Shown in pieces: positions 46,769-57,150 of a stretch of DNA of 64,000 bases. Origin of the DNA: Uranotaenia lowii (Eukaryota > Arthropoda > Insecta > Diptera > Culicidae). A program made the position numbers and the translations under genes. Location of the stretch: the NCBI RefSeq assembly GCF_029784155.1, contig NC_073691.1, positions 57,894,217-57,958,216 of the forward strand, written 5' to 3'. Each line of letters opens with the position of its first letter. Position 1 is the first letter of the stretch. Below the pieces are notes generated by a model. That model saw only the letters and a program-made list of their open reading frames with translations. It was not told the origin of the DNA and did not search any database.

Positions 46769-46813
46769 TCAGATACCGGTATTTCGATAGCAACTTACTA
46801 TCTTCTTCAGTGA
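46769..46813 (-). ncRNA. Hammerhead-ribozyme-like motif with intact CTGAAGA box
   Basis: On the minus strand TCA (stem I) is followed by CTGAAGA, one extra A, a perfect 5-bp stem GATAG-TAAGTTG-CTATC, GAAA, then TACCGGTA, TC and TGA (stem I). The box fits the hammerhead consensus CTGANGA and GAAA. ATACCGGTAT is self-complementary, so stem III could form between two RNAs, as in dimeric minimal hammerheads. The extra A before stem II departs from the standard core. Just downstream (about 46843-46861) CACTGAAGAAGATAATAA on the plus strand repeats the start of the motif in inverted orientation. Confidence 0.55.
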
Positions 46814-46984
46814 GCATTTTCGATTGTTCGCTCAATTAAAACGCTCACTGAAGAAGATAATAAATTGGAATAGGCAATAAACGACCGGGGGCATGAAACG
46901 TTTAAAATGCTGAAAGTGAATGAAAAGCGCTAGAAACCCCCAGAATATGGGTATTGGGTGAAAGGGCTCAAAAATCAGATAAAA
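46814..46984. other. Fragment of the 35.7-kb array unit
   Basis: GAAACCCCCAGAATATGGGTATTGGGTGAAAGGGCT-like sequence near 46923-46960 and CTGTCTGAC at 46989 match the ~140-bp unit of 35729-36722, immediately before the TATGACAAAA array begins. Confidence 0.5.
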
Positions 46985-48235
46985 AATTTGCTGTCTGACA
47001 AAAATGTAACAAAAAATGTAAAAAATTAAAAAAGCAATAAAAATTCATATAAAAATACAACCAATGCTAAAACTGACAAAAATACAACAAAATTATGCAA
47101 ATAATATGACAAATATATGAAAAAAACTATGACAGAAATTTGAAAATCACATGACAAAAATTTGAAGGAACTATGACAAAAATATGACAAACGAAAAAGT
47201 GACAAATGACGGAAATTTGAATAAAATACGACGAATGTGGTAAAAAAGTAAGAAAATCATACCAAAAATATGACAATTTTTTACAAAATTATGGCAAAAA
47301 TTTCACAAATATGAGAAAAGTGTGATGAAAAATATTACAAAGGTTTGATAGTAAAATGACAAAAATCTGAAACAACCTTGACAAAAATGTAACAAACGAA
47401 AAAGTAACAAATGACAGAACTTTGAATAATATATTATTACAAATGTGGTAAAAATATGAGAAATTTATGCTAAAAATATGACAAATATTACAAAAACATC
47501 GCAAATATATGAAAAAACTTTAACTTAAATTTTACAATCAGATGTCAAAAAATATGAAAAATGATAAAACTTTGACAAAAAATCGACAAGTTTGCTGAAA
47601 ATATGAAAAGTATGCCAAATATTTGACAAAAATAATGTAATAATTACAAAAATATGAACAATATTTGAAAAATAAATCACAATTATGACAAATGCAATAA
47701 AAATATACCAAAATTGCAAAATGACGAAAGACTTACGGCTGTCAGTTCTAGACCTATGAAAAAATATTTGACAAAAAATACAAATATGACATAACTATAA
47801 CAAAAAAATTACAATAAAATAACAAAAATATGACAAAAATATATGATAGAACTAATATGAAAAAAATATGACCTTGGTCATTTAAATATGGTAAAAGTGT
47901 GACAAAAATTTTACATTATAGTGACAAAGATATGACAGATGTGCTAGAATATTACAAAATTCTTACAAAAAAATGTCAAAAATCTGACAAAACTGTGAAA
48001 AATAGAAAAAAATATGATAAAATGCTCACAAAATATGTCAAAAATATGACAAAAAATTGTTACAAACCGACAGTGAAATAAAAAAAAACAAAATATGACG
48101 AAAATCTGAAAAAAAAACGATTTAAAAAACTTACATAAATATGACAAGTGTGATATAAGACAAATGAAAAAATGAAAAAATCCCTTAAGAAATGTGACAA
48201 TAAAATGACACAAATCTGACAAAATTATTTCAAAG
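46985..48235 (+). repeat. Loose (ATATGACAAAA)n array, left half
   Basis: TATGACAAAAAT-type words recur at about 9-25 bp spacing over 1.25 kb, with ATGACAAAT, TTACAAAAAT and TTTGACAAAA variants. It is far more degenerate than the 4145-5940 array but has the same ATGACAAAA core. Confidence 0.85.
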
Positions 48236-48754
48236 TTTTGTCAATTTTTTGTCATAATTCGTTTTTTTAACACCCACCCATCCCTGAATTTTTTATCCTT
48301 TGAAACCTACTCACCTAGAAAACTTTAGTTTTCCGTTATTCAAAGTTTAAGAAAAAATAACACGAAAAAACATGCTTCGGAAAAAAAGACTTTAAATCAG
48401 TTACGGAATCCTCAAATCAATTTCACTTAGTGTTCAAGTAAGCCAAAGTTAGAAGCTAAACGTTGCGCATAAGGATATTCTGTTTTGAATTTTTTTTAAG
48501 ATAATGAATCAATGAATGAAAAGAGGAGTAAAAAATTGACGTAATTTGGCACAGTTTTGCATTTTTTTTTAATTTCAAAATACAAAAAAAATAGAATTTT
48601 TGACGAATTTCAAGAGTAACTGGTTTTCAATTTTTTTTTTCAATTTGCAATCTCTCAGTTATTCTGAGATTTAAATTCAACTTGGCACTGGATTTTGAGT
48701 ATATTAACGTAATATTTCCGTAATCAATTTTTAAACAAATTAATAGGGTTGACA
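48236..48754. other. Spacer between the opposed arrays; no gene seen
   Basis: About 520 bp of AT-rich sequence lacking the ATGACAAAA motif in either orientation. Confidence 0.6.
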
Positions 48755-49345
48755 TAGTTTTGTAACATTTTTGTCATATTTTTAACATATTCGTCATATT
48801 TTTGTCACGTTTGTCATATTTTTGGCATAATTTGGTCATAATTAAACATAGCTTTGTCATATGTTTTTTTAATACATTTGTCATTGTAATGCTCCATCAA
48901 ATTTGTAATATTTTTGTTATAACTTTTTCATAGTATCGTCAAATTCATGTCATTCTATTGCCAAATTTTGGGGTTTGTCATTTTAACACTTTTTGTCATT
49001 ATTTTTACTTGTTTTTATTTGTTTTGTCATATTATTGTCATTATTTTGTCATATTTTTATCACACTTGTCATATTTTTGATAATTTTGTCAAATTTTTGT
49101 CATAGTTTATTTTTTAGTTTTGTCATTATTGTATAATTTCTCCAATTTTTTCAATGGTTTTGTATTTTTTATTGTAAATTTTTTGTCAAATTTCTGTCAA
49201 TTGTCATATTTTTATAGAATTTTTCATATTTTGGTCATAGATTTATCAGATTTATCTTACTTTATTGTTAAATTTGTCAATTTTTTGTAATTTTTATCAC
49301 GATTGATAATATTGTCATATTTTTGTCAAGTTTTGTAATTTTTTG
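48755..49345 (-). repeat. Loose (TTTTGTCATAT)n array, right half, inverted
   Basis: TTTTGTCATATTTTTGTCAT-type words fill 590 bp. They are the reverse complement of the left half's motif, so the two halves face each other across the 520-bp spacer. The array ends just before the TIR of the element at 49362. Confidence 0.88.
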
Positions 49346-49511
49346 CCACCATTTTGTTCTAGAAGAGATAAGGGCATAATGGCAATATGTGAGTTACATC
49401 ATTGTTTCGTGTTCAGACACTTAAAAAAGTCTATTTGCTAACTGGCTGAAACTTGAAAAAGTAGATAAAAACGTTTAAAATGCATTTGGATTTTTTTTGT
49501 CAAAAGGTGAA

Positions 49512-49890
49512 AATCTGTCTGGTTGCCAGAATTTTTTCAACACATATCCGGGCCGGAAAAACCGGGCAATTTTATATAAAAACCTGGCAAAATCCGGGCA
49601 TTTCATCTCTAAATTCATAGACAGATTTTGAATCGTATATAAGGCTACCAAAAAACCTTTCATGATAATTTTTGCAAAACTTGGTCAAAAAAAATCGTTT
49701 TGGAGGGATAAATAAAAAAATTTACAAAATAATTTGTTTTTTTGTTTGATTTGCCAAAAAAGTGAAAAAATCCGAACAAAATCCGGGCTTTTTTCAATAA
49801 AATCCGGGCAACCGGCCGGTTTGTTCTCACATTTTGTATCAAAATCCGGGCAAACCCCGATAAAACCGGACAATCTGGCAACCTTACCGT
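49512..49890 (+). repeat. CCGGGCA-motif element, copy A
   Basis: It runs from GGTTGCCAGAATTTTTTC to AATCTGGCAACC, giving inverted ends of the GGTTGCCAGA type. The body reiterates AAATCCGGGCA(A/T) about seven times. No convincing 8-bp duplication was found. The TIR form resembles the hAT-like MITEs at 37652 and 53487. Confidence 0.7.
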
Positions 49891-49904
49891 TGGAGCATAA
49901 TGTG

Positions 49905-50150
49905 AACCCCTCCTGGGGCAGTATGAGCATCATTGATCGGGGCACGATGAGCGTTTTCCCTAGTAGAATCTGGCAGCAAATTCATCTCGATGGAATAAAC
50001 TGAATTATACGGCTACAGCTTGACAAATTTCAACTGACGATTTAGCCTATTGGGAAGGTGAAGGAGAGATAATCAGAAAACTCGAGTTCGATTCCTGGTC
50101 GTGGTGATTTTTTTTCATTTATTATTCATGATCGATGCATTCTGTACTAA
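49905..50150 (+). repeat. tRNA-like (SINE-like) unit, copy B
   Basis: TAGCCTATTGGG (A-box-like, about 50034) and AGTTCGATTCC (B-box-like, about 50086) are spaced as in a type 2 pol III promoter. Both fall inside a ~240-bp segment running from about GGGGCAGTATGAGCATCATT to CATTCATGATCGAT-like sequence. A second copy lies inverted at 50735-50965. Confidence 0.65.
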
Positions 50151-50267
50151 ATGGTGAGTCGTCGATCCATCAAACAAAGCCATAGCAAAATAATTTATAT
50201 CTATTTATAGAAAACAAACAATTTACACACTTGTGCTTTTTTTGACGGATGATACATTAAGAGTAAG
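50151..50267. other. Short spacer in the nested element
   Basis: About 115 bp with no match elsewhere in the window that I could see. Confidence 0.4.
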
Positions 50268-50712
50268 ATTGCCAGATTGCCTGGTTTAATTCGGGTTTGC
50301 CTGGATATTTGATATAAAATTTGGGATAAGGCCGGCCCGGCCCGGTTGCCCCGATTTCATTAAAAAATGCACGGATTTATTCATTTTATTTGGCAAATCA
50401 AGCAAATATTTAAAAATAACAAACGTCTCCAAAACGAAATTTTTTGGCAAGTTCTATAAGAATTATCATGAAAGGTTTTCTGGAAGAATAAAATACGGTT
50501 CAAAATCTGTCGATAAGCTTTGATGAAAAATGAAAATTCTTTTTTTTTTAATCATTATTGATCAATTTTTGGGTTTTAAGGAAATTTGCCCGGATATTGC
50601 CCGGATTTATGGTCATGATTTTTTAAATCAAATGCCCGGATTTTGTCAGGTTTTAATATTCAAATTGCCCGGTTTGTCTGGCCCGGATACGTGAAGAAAA
50701 AATTATGGTAAC
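50268..50712 (-). repeat. CCGGGCA-motif element, copy A', inverted
   Basis: Read on the minus strand it starts TAAGGTTACCATAATTTTTT and continues TATCCGGGCCAGACAAACCG and AAATCCGGGCATTT, aligning with copy A. It ends TAAGATTGCCAGATT (plus strand 50268 onward). The flanking octamers ATTAAGAG and TTTTAGAG agree at 6 of 8, possibly a worn target duplication. Confidence 0.7.
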
Positions 50713-50734
50713 CTTATTTTAGAGTCGCATAATA

Positions 50735-50965
50735 CAACAATGAAAAAATCGATCATGAATGGTAAATGAAAAAAAAAATCGCCTCGACAAGGAATGAACT
50801 TTGAGTCTTCTGATCATCTCTCCGATACCTTACCAATAGGCCAAATCGTCTAATGTAAACCAGTTAAGCTGTAGCTCTATAATTCAGTTGAATTTGCTTC
50901 TAGATTCTACGGCATAAAATGCTCATTGTGCCCCGATCAATGGTGCTCTTTTCGCCCCGATTCAA
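50735..50965 (-). repeat. tRNA-like (SINE-like) unit, copy B', inverted
   Basis: On the minus strand GACGATTTGGCCTATTGG and AGAAGACTCAAAGTTCATTC parallel copy B (GACGATTTAGCCTATTGG, AGAAAACTCGAGTTCGATTC). The outer ATTGATCGGGGCAC is also shared. The B box has mutated, so transcription from it is doubtful. Confidence 0.65.
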
Positions 50966-51337
50966 CAAGTTAAAGTAGAAACGCGTTTTAAAATTGATTA
51001 TAGTGAAAAATCCAAAATTTAATGATGTTGAAAATTGAGGAACAATGTGTAAATCATGTTGCAGTGCGTACATCATAGATCAAGACGATTCAACGATCCT
51101 GAGAGCTTATTTTCCTGTGCTCAAAAATGACAATATTTCCGTCACTTGAGAACCCAGTTGTTTTTTTTTTATATTTTTGTAATGATAATAAGGAGATTTC
51201 TTTTCTAGTGAAATATTAATGCTATAAGAACTACAAAACTGTTCCTCGTGAAAATTTATTCGAGAAAATACGTATTTCCTTAGGAAAGAGAGGTGCCCAG
51301 TTCACCCCGGGTGCTCGTTATGCCCTTATCTCTCCTA

Positions 51338-51721
51338 CTTGTGATATTTTTGTTAGATTTCTTTAATTCATTTAAAATTCGCAAGGCCTTTTTTTAGATA
51401 AAACGCGGATTTTTTACGCGGTTTCTTTTTGCGCGGTACGTTTCCCGCGGTTCACATTTTTTATTCAGCAATTTAATTTCAAAAATTTTTTCACGTGTGA
51501 TTATTTTCTACAAAACACCAGAGTTTTGTTTTCAGTGTTGAATCGCTTCGCAAATCCCGTGAACTGTGGCCGGCCTTCAAAGACGAACTTGCGAAATTCT
51601 CGTATATTATCAACTTCGTTTGTTTTCAAATTCACTTTCAAGTTTTCCTATAATTCTAGAATTATTCTCATTACTCAAAGTTGTTTCATAATTTCATGAA
51701 TGTAGTTGAAAAATACCGATT
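51338..51721. other. No gene seen; contains an ACGCGGTTT block
   Basis: At 51405-51460 AACGCGGATTTTTTACGCGG and TTGCGCGGTACGT resemble the ACACGG blocks at 21297 and 23560. The rest is unremarkable AT-rich sequence. Confidence 0.5.
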
Positions 51722-53190
51722 GACAGACCCGGAACAAATCAAAAAAAAATAAAAACAATCAAACCCAATCAACGGTTTGACGGTAGAGCCAAGAAATGCA
51801 TCAAGCAAGGAGTAAATTCGCAAAGACCCAGTTAGTACCCAGCACTGAGTCGATTAGCTGCCTGTCGTCAGCGAGCCCCAGCATTAAATCGCCATCCGTC
51901 AATCAATATGACTCCTCAATTGAACAACAACTAGGTAACTGGAATTGCGCTGCTGCGGCTCGCGAAATATATAACTGCAGGAGGTCCGCAAGTGAGGTTT
52001 GGAAGGATTCAAATTCATCCGAAATCTTAGATGCTTTGGTATTTCAAACTTAAATTTTTTCTTAAATATTTTTGTCTTTTCAAATTTACCTTACATTTGT
52101 TTAAAACTTTTGATTATTTAAAGGAATTTCTTCAGTCGGATCCTTTTTCGAAATTTGCACCATTCTAGTGCCTCCAGGCATCACCAGGAAGAAAGGAAGC
52201 ACGTATTTATGCGGGGCAGTATTACGGGAGATCGAAGAGAAGCAAGAAAAAAAAATCGAGAGTGGTCATACCGGACTGGATCTGTTGCTGCTAAAAGCTG
52301 AGCGCGATCGGCAGCAGCAGAAGGCAGCTACACTTGATCGATCGTTGTTGAATAATTCTTTGCACGAGAGATCAACCCGCCCTCCTTCTCGTTACAGAGT
52401 TTCCGCCCACCCACTCGCTGAATGATGATGAACGGTTCCATTTTTTCGCTCAATTCACAAAATGATAGATCCGGTTGCACGCGATTGATATTCGCTTCGG
52501 CCGATATTTGAGGTTTCGATTGCACCGCCTAAAGAAGTTGGTATGAAAGGTTCGATTTCAGTTGAATCCCCTCAAGTCCTATCTGTGGTAAATTGTCTCA
52601 CTCTTCTGGAGTGTGTCATTATGGCAAAATGGTGAGGAAATTGCACCCCTAAACTGTTATGTTATGACAGGCGCGTTGCACTTTTTTCCGCGGGATTCAG
52701 CTCTGGATCATTACCACCCAATCCAGTTACATAAATCAATTCCTTCGCGAAACGAACGCCTCCAGGAAAGCTTTTATGATGGGAAGTATTTAAATTTTGA
52801 TTACGAAACTACTACCATTATCATGTCACAATTTTTAAGATATGAACTCTCCTGTGAAATTTGTTCACGACAAATATGCTTGAAAATTTTGTTCAAAACA
52901 TTTTTCCCAAAGCATTAGAAATTACAATAAATCCGTTTGGAGGCAGAAAAACTCAATACGGTCTGCCTTTAAACGGACCTCCTGTAGTTATTCCGCGAAA
53001 CACGGCGCAATTCCAGTTAGTTGTTCAATCGAGGAATCATATTGATTGACGGCTTTTTAATGGCTGGCTTGGGTCTAATCGACTGAATACTAACTGGGTC
53101 TTGGCGAATTACCTGCTTACTTTTTGCATTTCTACCGGCGATGTTGATTGGGTATGATTATTTTCGCTGATTTGTTCCGGGTCGGAAAAG
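51722..53190. mobile_element. 1.5-kb fold-back-like element with ~300-bp inverted arms
   Basis: The left arm (51726-~52060) and right arm (~52890-53183) are inverted copies. Landmarks are GACCCGGAACAAATC with its complement at 53169-53183, AGACCCAGTTAGTA (51824) with TACTAACTGGGTCT at 53088, and GTCAATCAATATGA with TCATATTGATTGAC. The arms differ by substitutions and small indels. The ~830-bp centre holds GC-richer, non-repetitive sequence. No target duplication was resolved. An inverted duplication of unique DNA is the alternative reading. Confidence 0.8.
52168..52425 (+). CDS. Uncharacterised 85-codon open frame, possible exon
   Basis: The frame is open from a GTG, not an ATG, directly after CCATTCTAG, which could be a splice acceptor. 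It reads VPPGITRKKGSTYLCG, then a charged helix-like stretch with EIEEKQEKKIESG and LLLLKAERDRQQQK, and ends at a TGA. Composition is richer in Glu, Lys and Gln than chance frames in this AT-rich DNA. No family is recognised and no start, donor site or partner exon was found. It may be a chance frame in the centre of the fold-back-like element. Confidence 0.2.
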   Translation: MPPGITRKKGSTYLCGAVLREIEEKQEKKIESGHTGLDLLLLKAERDRQQQKAATLDRSLLNNSLHERSTRPPSRYRVSAHPLAE

Positions 53191-53478
53191 TCAGTTGAGA
53201 TTTGTTTTGTTTCAGTTGCCCATAGTTGCTTTAATTGAATTCGGAAAAAGTTAGAATCCTTGTACAGAATTTGTCTTAACTAACCCATCTCACTAACCAA
53301 TATGTTTTGAAAATTTTGATAATATCAAATTGTTCTTCGAGCAACCACTTGGGACTAAATACTAATAATTTTGTCGCTGGGATGCGTTCTTGTCCAGGGT
53401 GAGCGAACGCAACACTCTTCGCATCCGAAGCATTTTTACGTTGAGAATTCAATAATCTTTGTGACTTAATCTAGCGGC
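53191..53478. other. No gene seen
   Basis: Short interval of mixed composition between two elements. Confidence 0.5.
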
Positions 53479-53486
53479 CTTATCGG

Positions 53487-53861
53487 CAAGGTTGCCGAAA
53501 GAAAATTTCTGTGTTTTTGACAAAAAAAAAAATTTGAATTCTGTGATTTAAACCTAAAATTCTAGGACGATTTTCTGCGACGCTATTTCTATGAAGTTCA
53601 TCATGTGGAAACGTCAACAAACTGAAAACTACTAACAGTTTTAGTAGAAAAAAACAATCTGTACCTTGTTTTCATATTTTGATGAATTGAAGTCAGATAT
53701 AAAAAGTCGGAAGGGACACAAAAATTTATAATTTTGCAAATCTGTACAAAATTTAGAATGTGAATTCTGTAAAAAATTAAAAGTTCTGTCATCTGTGACG
53801 AAATTTTGCTCAAAACTCTGTGATAAATAATACAGATTTTTCTGTGATTCCGGCAACCTTG
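53487..53861. mobile_element. 375-bp hAT-like MITE with CTTATC(G/A)G target duplication
   Basis: CTTATCGG (53479-53486) and CTTATCAG (53862-53869) flank the element and agree at 7 of 8. The termini CAAGGTTGCCGAAA and TTCCGGCAACCTTG are inverted repeats matching 13 of 14. The interior reiterates TTCTGTGATTT/TTCTGTA-type words about nine times. It has no transposase; open frames across it are fortuitous. Confidence 0.9.
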
Positions 53862-53869
53862 CTTATCAG

Positions 53870-56570
53870 TGAAAAGTGATATCCTTTTAAGTAAGAACAT
53901 CTTAAGATTATGAAAATTTATAACAAAAAAAATCAAAAACACGGTGTCACAGCATTGGAGGTAAAGTGATTTTTTTTTACTATCCGACAATTTGCGCCGC
54001 AGGTCTTCAGATTTTTCCCATAATTGAAAATTTGGCTCATTTTTACGCCTTAAAAACACATGTATTTTTTCAGATTTCTAACATTTTTATTTTTCGGGTT
54101 AGATTCGGCTCGGTTTTTTTTAAATAAAATAAATCCATTTTTCAAAACTATATAACAGTTGTTTTTCAACGAAAATCATAAAATAGCATTGAAATTTTAT
54201 CAGCTTTTTCAATAAAATATTTAAAAAAAATTGAGGTAATGCCTTTTAACGTAGAAAATTGTAAATAGGCTTTAAATGGTGTCTATCGTACCGTCTGCAC
54301 CACTGAATACCATTGTATAGCCCAATTTATGATGCAACTTTCATCTGAAGACACCAAAGTGGGCCAACATTTCCTTTAAGAGTTATGAAAGAAATGCTGA
54401 CAATAAATCTCTTCTTTTGCATCGAAAAAACATTGGTTAAACAATTGCACTCACATTAGCAGGTAGCGCGCACTTCAAACATCATAGGAACAAAACTACT
54501 TATCAAATCAGATAAAAAGCTCTAGCAAAACTAACTCAATTTTAAGCTTATTTACAATTCTTTATGTTAAAGGTCATTATTTTTTTTAATATTTTTGATA
54601 AAATTTCTATGCGTTTTGCTGTGCTATTTTATGATTTCAGTTGAAAACTGACAGAGTTATGTAGCTTTGAAATATAGTTTTATTTTATTTACAAAGAAAT
54701 CTAACCGAATCAAACTCGAAAAAAATGTGTTTTTAATTCGTAAAAACGAATCAAATGTTCAATTTCGGGAATGAATCTCCAGATCCAACTCTATCTGTAT
54801 CTACCACTTAATATAATAGTAGTTGGTCCGTGCTTAACAAAAATTTGGTATATGATGATAATGCTTCTACATAATTTTTTTTCATTTTCACCATCTTTTA
54901 TTTCTTCTAAATTTCTATCTGTCTATAAAATTTCAAATTTTTAAGATGTTCTTACTAAAAAAGACATCACTTTTAACCGATAAAGTCGATCAATTAAGTA
55001 ACAAACATAAAATACGGCGATTGATCCTTTGATATAACTCAATATTCAATAAGTTAAAATTCAATACTTAAAATTCGTATGCTTTGTTTATTCAAAAACG
55101 TGGATTTGTCACGACCCATTTTTAACGGTCGCCAACGGTAAGCTTCCTGATTTTGCTGCGTGATTTCTTCACTAAACCAAGGTTCGAGCAAACTAAAATT
55201 TTAATAGTACCATAATGTGCCAACATTTGGAGATGGCTTTTCAAAAATTCCATAAATTCGTCATTTTTGTAGCTTCATACATGAATCAGTCTATATTCAA
55301 AAAACTCTTTATGTTCTACCATATTGTAAAAAATCAGATTGACAAAAAATCAAAAACAATTAATTTTTGACAATCATCAAACATTGTGTTTTGCATATCA
55401 ATATTCTAATTATGTCAAAATGTGTTAAATAATGTCAACTTTACATTGCTTTTTTGTTGTGTAGCTGTAGTTGGGACAAATTTGTTAGATGATCGAATGG
55501 AAAGTGCGGATTTTACACCACTTTTCTACATTTTTTGAACAAAACGAATATTGTTTTAGAGTCATTGTATAGCTTTTAACTTCAGTATTCATAAGCACTA
55601 TTTTTTTTCAAATCTAACGCCTACAGATACTTCCATAAAGATGTTTTAGGACTTTCTTCTTATGCACTGAATATCGGGAAAATACAATATGTTGAAGTTA
55701 CTGCTTCCCAAACATGTACAATTAATTAATCAATTATTTTCTAACACTTTTAAATATTTTCTAGAATTTGCTCGTATCTTCTACCACTAAGTCGTTATCA
55801 ATAATCTCTTAGAAAACGTAGAGTAACTATAATAAAAATAAGTGTTATGTGTTTGCATAAGTTAAATCAATCAAAATGTTGTTACTTTTCTACTGAAGTC
55901 AGTATTTGATAAAGTACCTAGCTTAAATAGCTTTCATTGTTGAGTATGAAAGATTCAAATGATGTACTAAATTAGGGATCAAAACTTTGATGCATCAATT
56001 GTTTTATTTACATAAAGTGGAGCTAACATAAAATGCGGTTTGAAAACTTGTTATGAACATTGGTTTTTTAATACTCGAACACCGATTCTTTAATTTCAAA
56101 ATAAGAGAAACCATGAAGATTGCAAGGATTACTTTGGATTTATTTTGGATTTGTTCAAGAAAGATTGAAGTGGAAATGTGGGCTCTCAACGAAATTTCAG
56201 ATTCCGTAGCTCGTACAGTTTTCTTTTTTAATCTTTATTCGATAAGTACAAAACTATGTCTAATAAATTCTTCAATATTCACCATGAAATCTTTGGGAAG
56301 GGTAAAGTTCCGAAGATTTTCATATTATGTCTCAATAATGTTCTTTCTTTTATGTTTTTCTTACAAGAGTGAGCAATGGCGCTTTATCCATGGTTGATGA
56401 CCAGGGATGGGGAGCAAAGAAATTCAAAAATCATATGTTCTAAAAATTTGAAATGTCTTTGTAAAATAAACCCACATATGAAATATTCATCGAGGATCGG
56501 AGTCCAGGAGCACACTGCTTTCTAGCATATGTACTCTCAACATAAAACTTATGCAATCAATGGGAACGTA
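53870..56570. other. No gene seen; AT-rich
   Basis: No recognised exon or element edge. The segment near 55500-55620 (CACTTTTCTACATTTTTTG, GTATAGCTTTTAACTTCAG) resembles 61890-61990, so a dispersed repeat of unknown type is present in both places. A 114-codon frame at 56053-56397 has no recognisable motif. Confidence 0.45.
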
Positions 56571-56575
56571 TGATA

Positions 56576-57147
56576 GGGGAGAAGCAGGCTAAATGCGCCT
56601 ATTAAACAGAATACTGATTTGATCAAACATTAGATCGAATATGTGTACAAAAACTATATACACATGAGCAGACATCTATTTTGTATACATTGGAGAAATT
56701 TTTATGTTGAAATGTTCTTCAGTTTTCGAGAAAACGATTTTATTACAACTGTTGTCTAAATTGCCAACCTGAAACCGTGCGCCTATTTATGTCTTAGGTA
56801 AAATTTCTGTTTTTCTGGCAATATTTCCGTATAATTTCATTGAAAATGCTAGATGTTGTTGTGTTAACAATGCTCATTCTTATGTTTAAAAAAAGCTTCC
56901 AGTTCCCTTTAGAAAGAACACCAAAGATGGTCGAAACGTCGGGCATTTCAAATCAAGTTGTTTGATTGAATCCCAAGACCGAAAAACAGTCCAAAATTAC
57001 TACCTTGTACGAATTTTTAAAAATCTTTTGAGTTGATAAATTCATAACATTGTTTCCTACCTTATGTTCAAAATGCATTGATTAGATATTTTGTCTTGTC
57101 AGCCATTTCGTCAAACGGCCGTAGGCGCATTTAGGAACTCTTTCCTC
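56576..57147. mobile_element. TA-flanked MITE with CTAAATGCGCCTA ends
   Basis: TA-GGGGAGAAGCAGG (from 56574) and CTTTCCTC-TA (to 57149) bound it. CTAAATGCGCCTA on the left is mirrored by TAGGCGCATTTAG on the right. The left ~130 bp match the right end of the 28390 element when inverted, including ACATGAGCAGACATCTATTT against its complement. A GAAACGTC unit sits inside at 56905-56943. Confidence 0.75.
56905..56943 (+). ncRNA. Degenerate hammerhead-like relic
   Basis: CCC, TTTAGAAAGAACACC, loop, GGTC, GAAACGTC, GGG follow the 45-kb layout. The catalytic box is destroyed and stem II is weak. The downstream ATTCAAATCAAGTTGTTTGATTG-like sequence parallels that of the 45-kb copies. Confidence 0.4.
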
Positions 57148-57150
57148 TAC

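Larger units (their letters stand above)
49362..51335. mobile_element. Nested ~1.97-kb element with TA target duplication
   Basis: The ends match at 18 of 21 inverted positions and share AGAGATAAGGGCATAA. TA lies directly outside each (49360-49361 and 51336-51337). TA duplication points to the Tc1/mariner superfamily or a TA MITE. Inside are two inverted copies of the CCGGGCA element and two inverted copies of a tRNA-like sequence. No transposase is present. It abuts the inverted array ending at 49345. Confidence 0.82.

Noticed and set aside
56053..56397. 114-codon plus-strand frame
   Set aside because: No recognisable domain, and hydrophobic and AT-driven composition typical of chance frames here.
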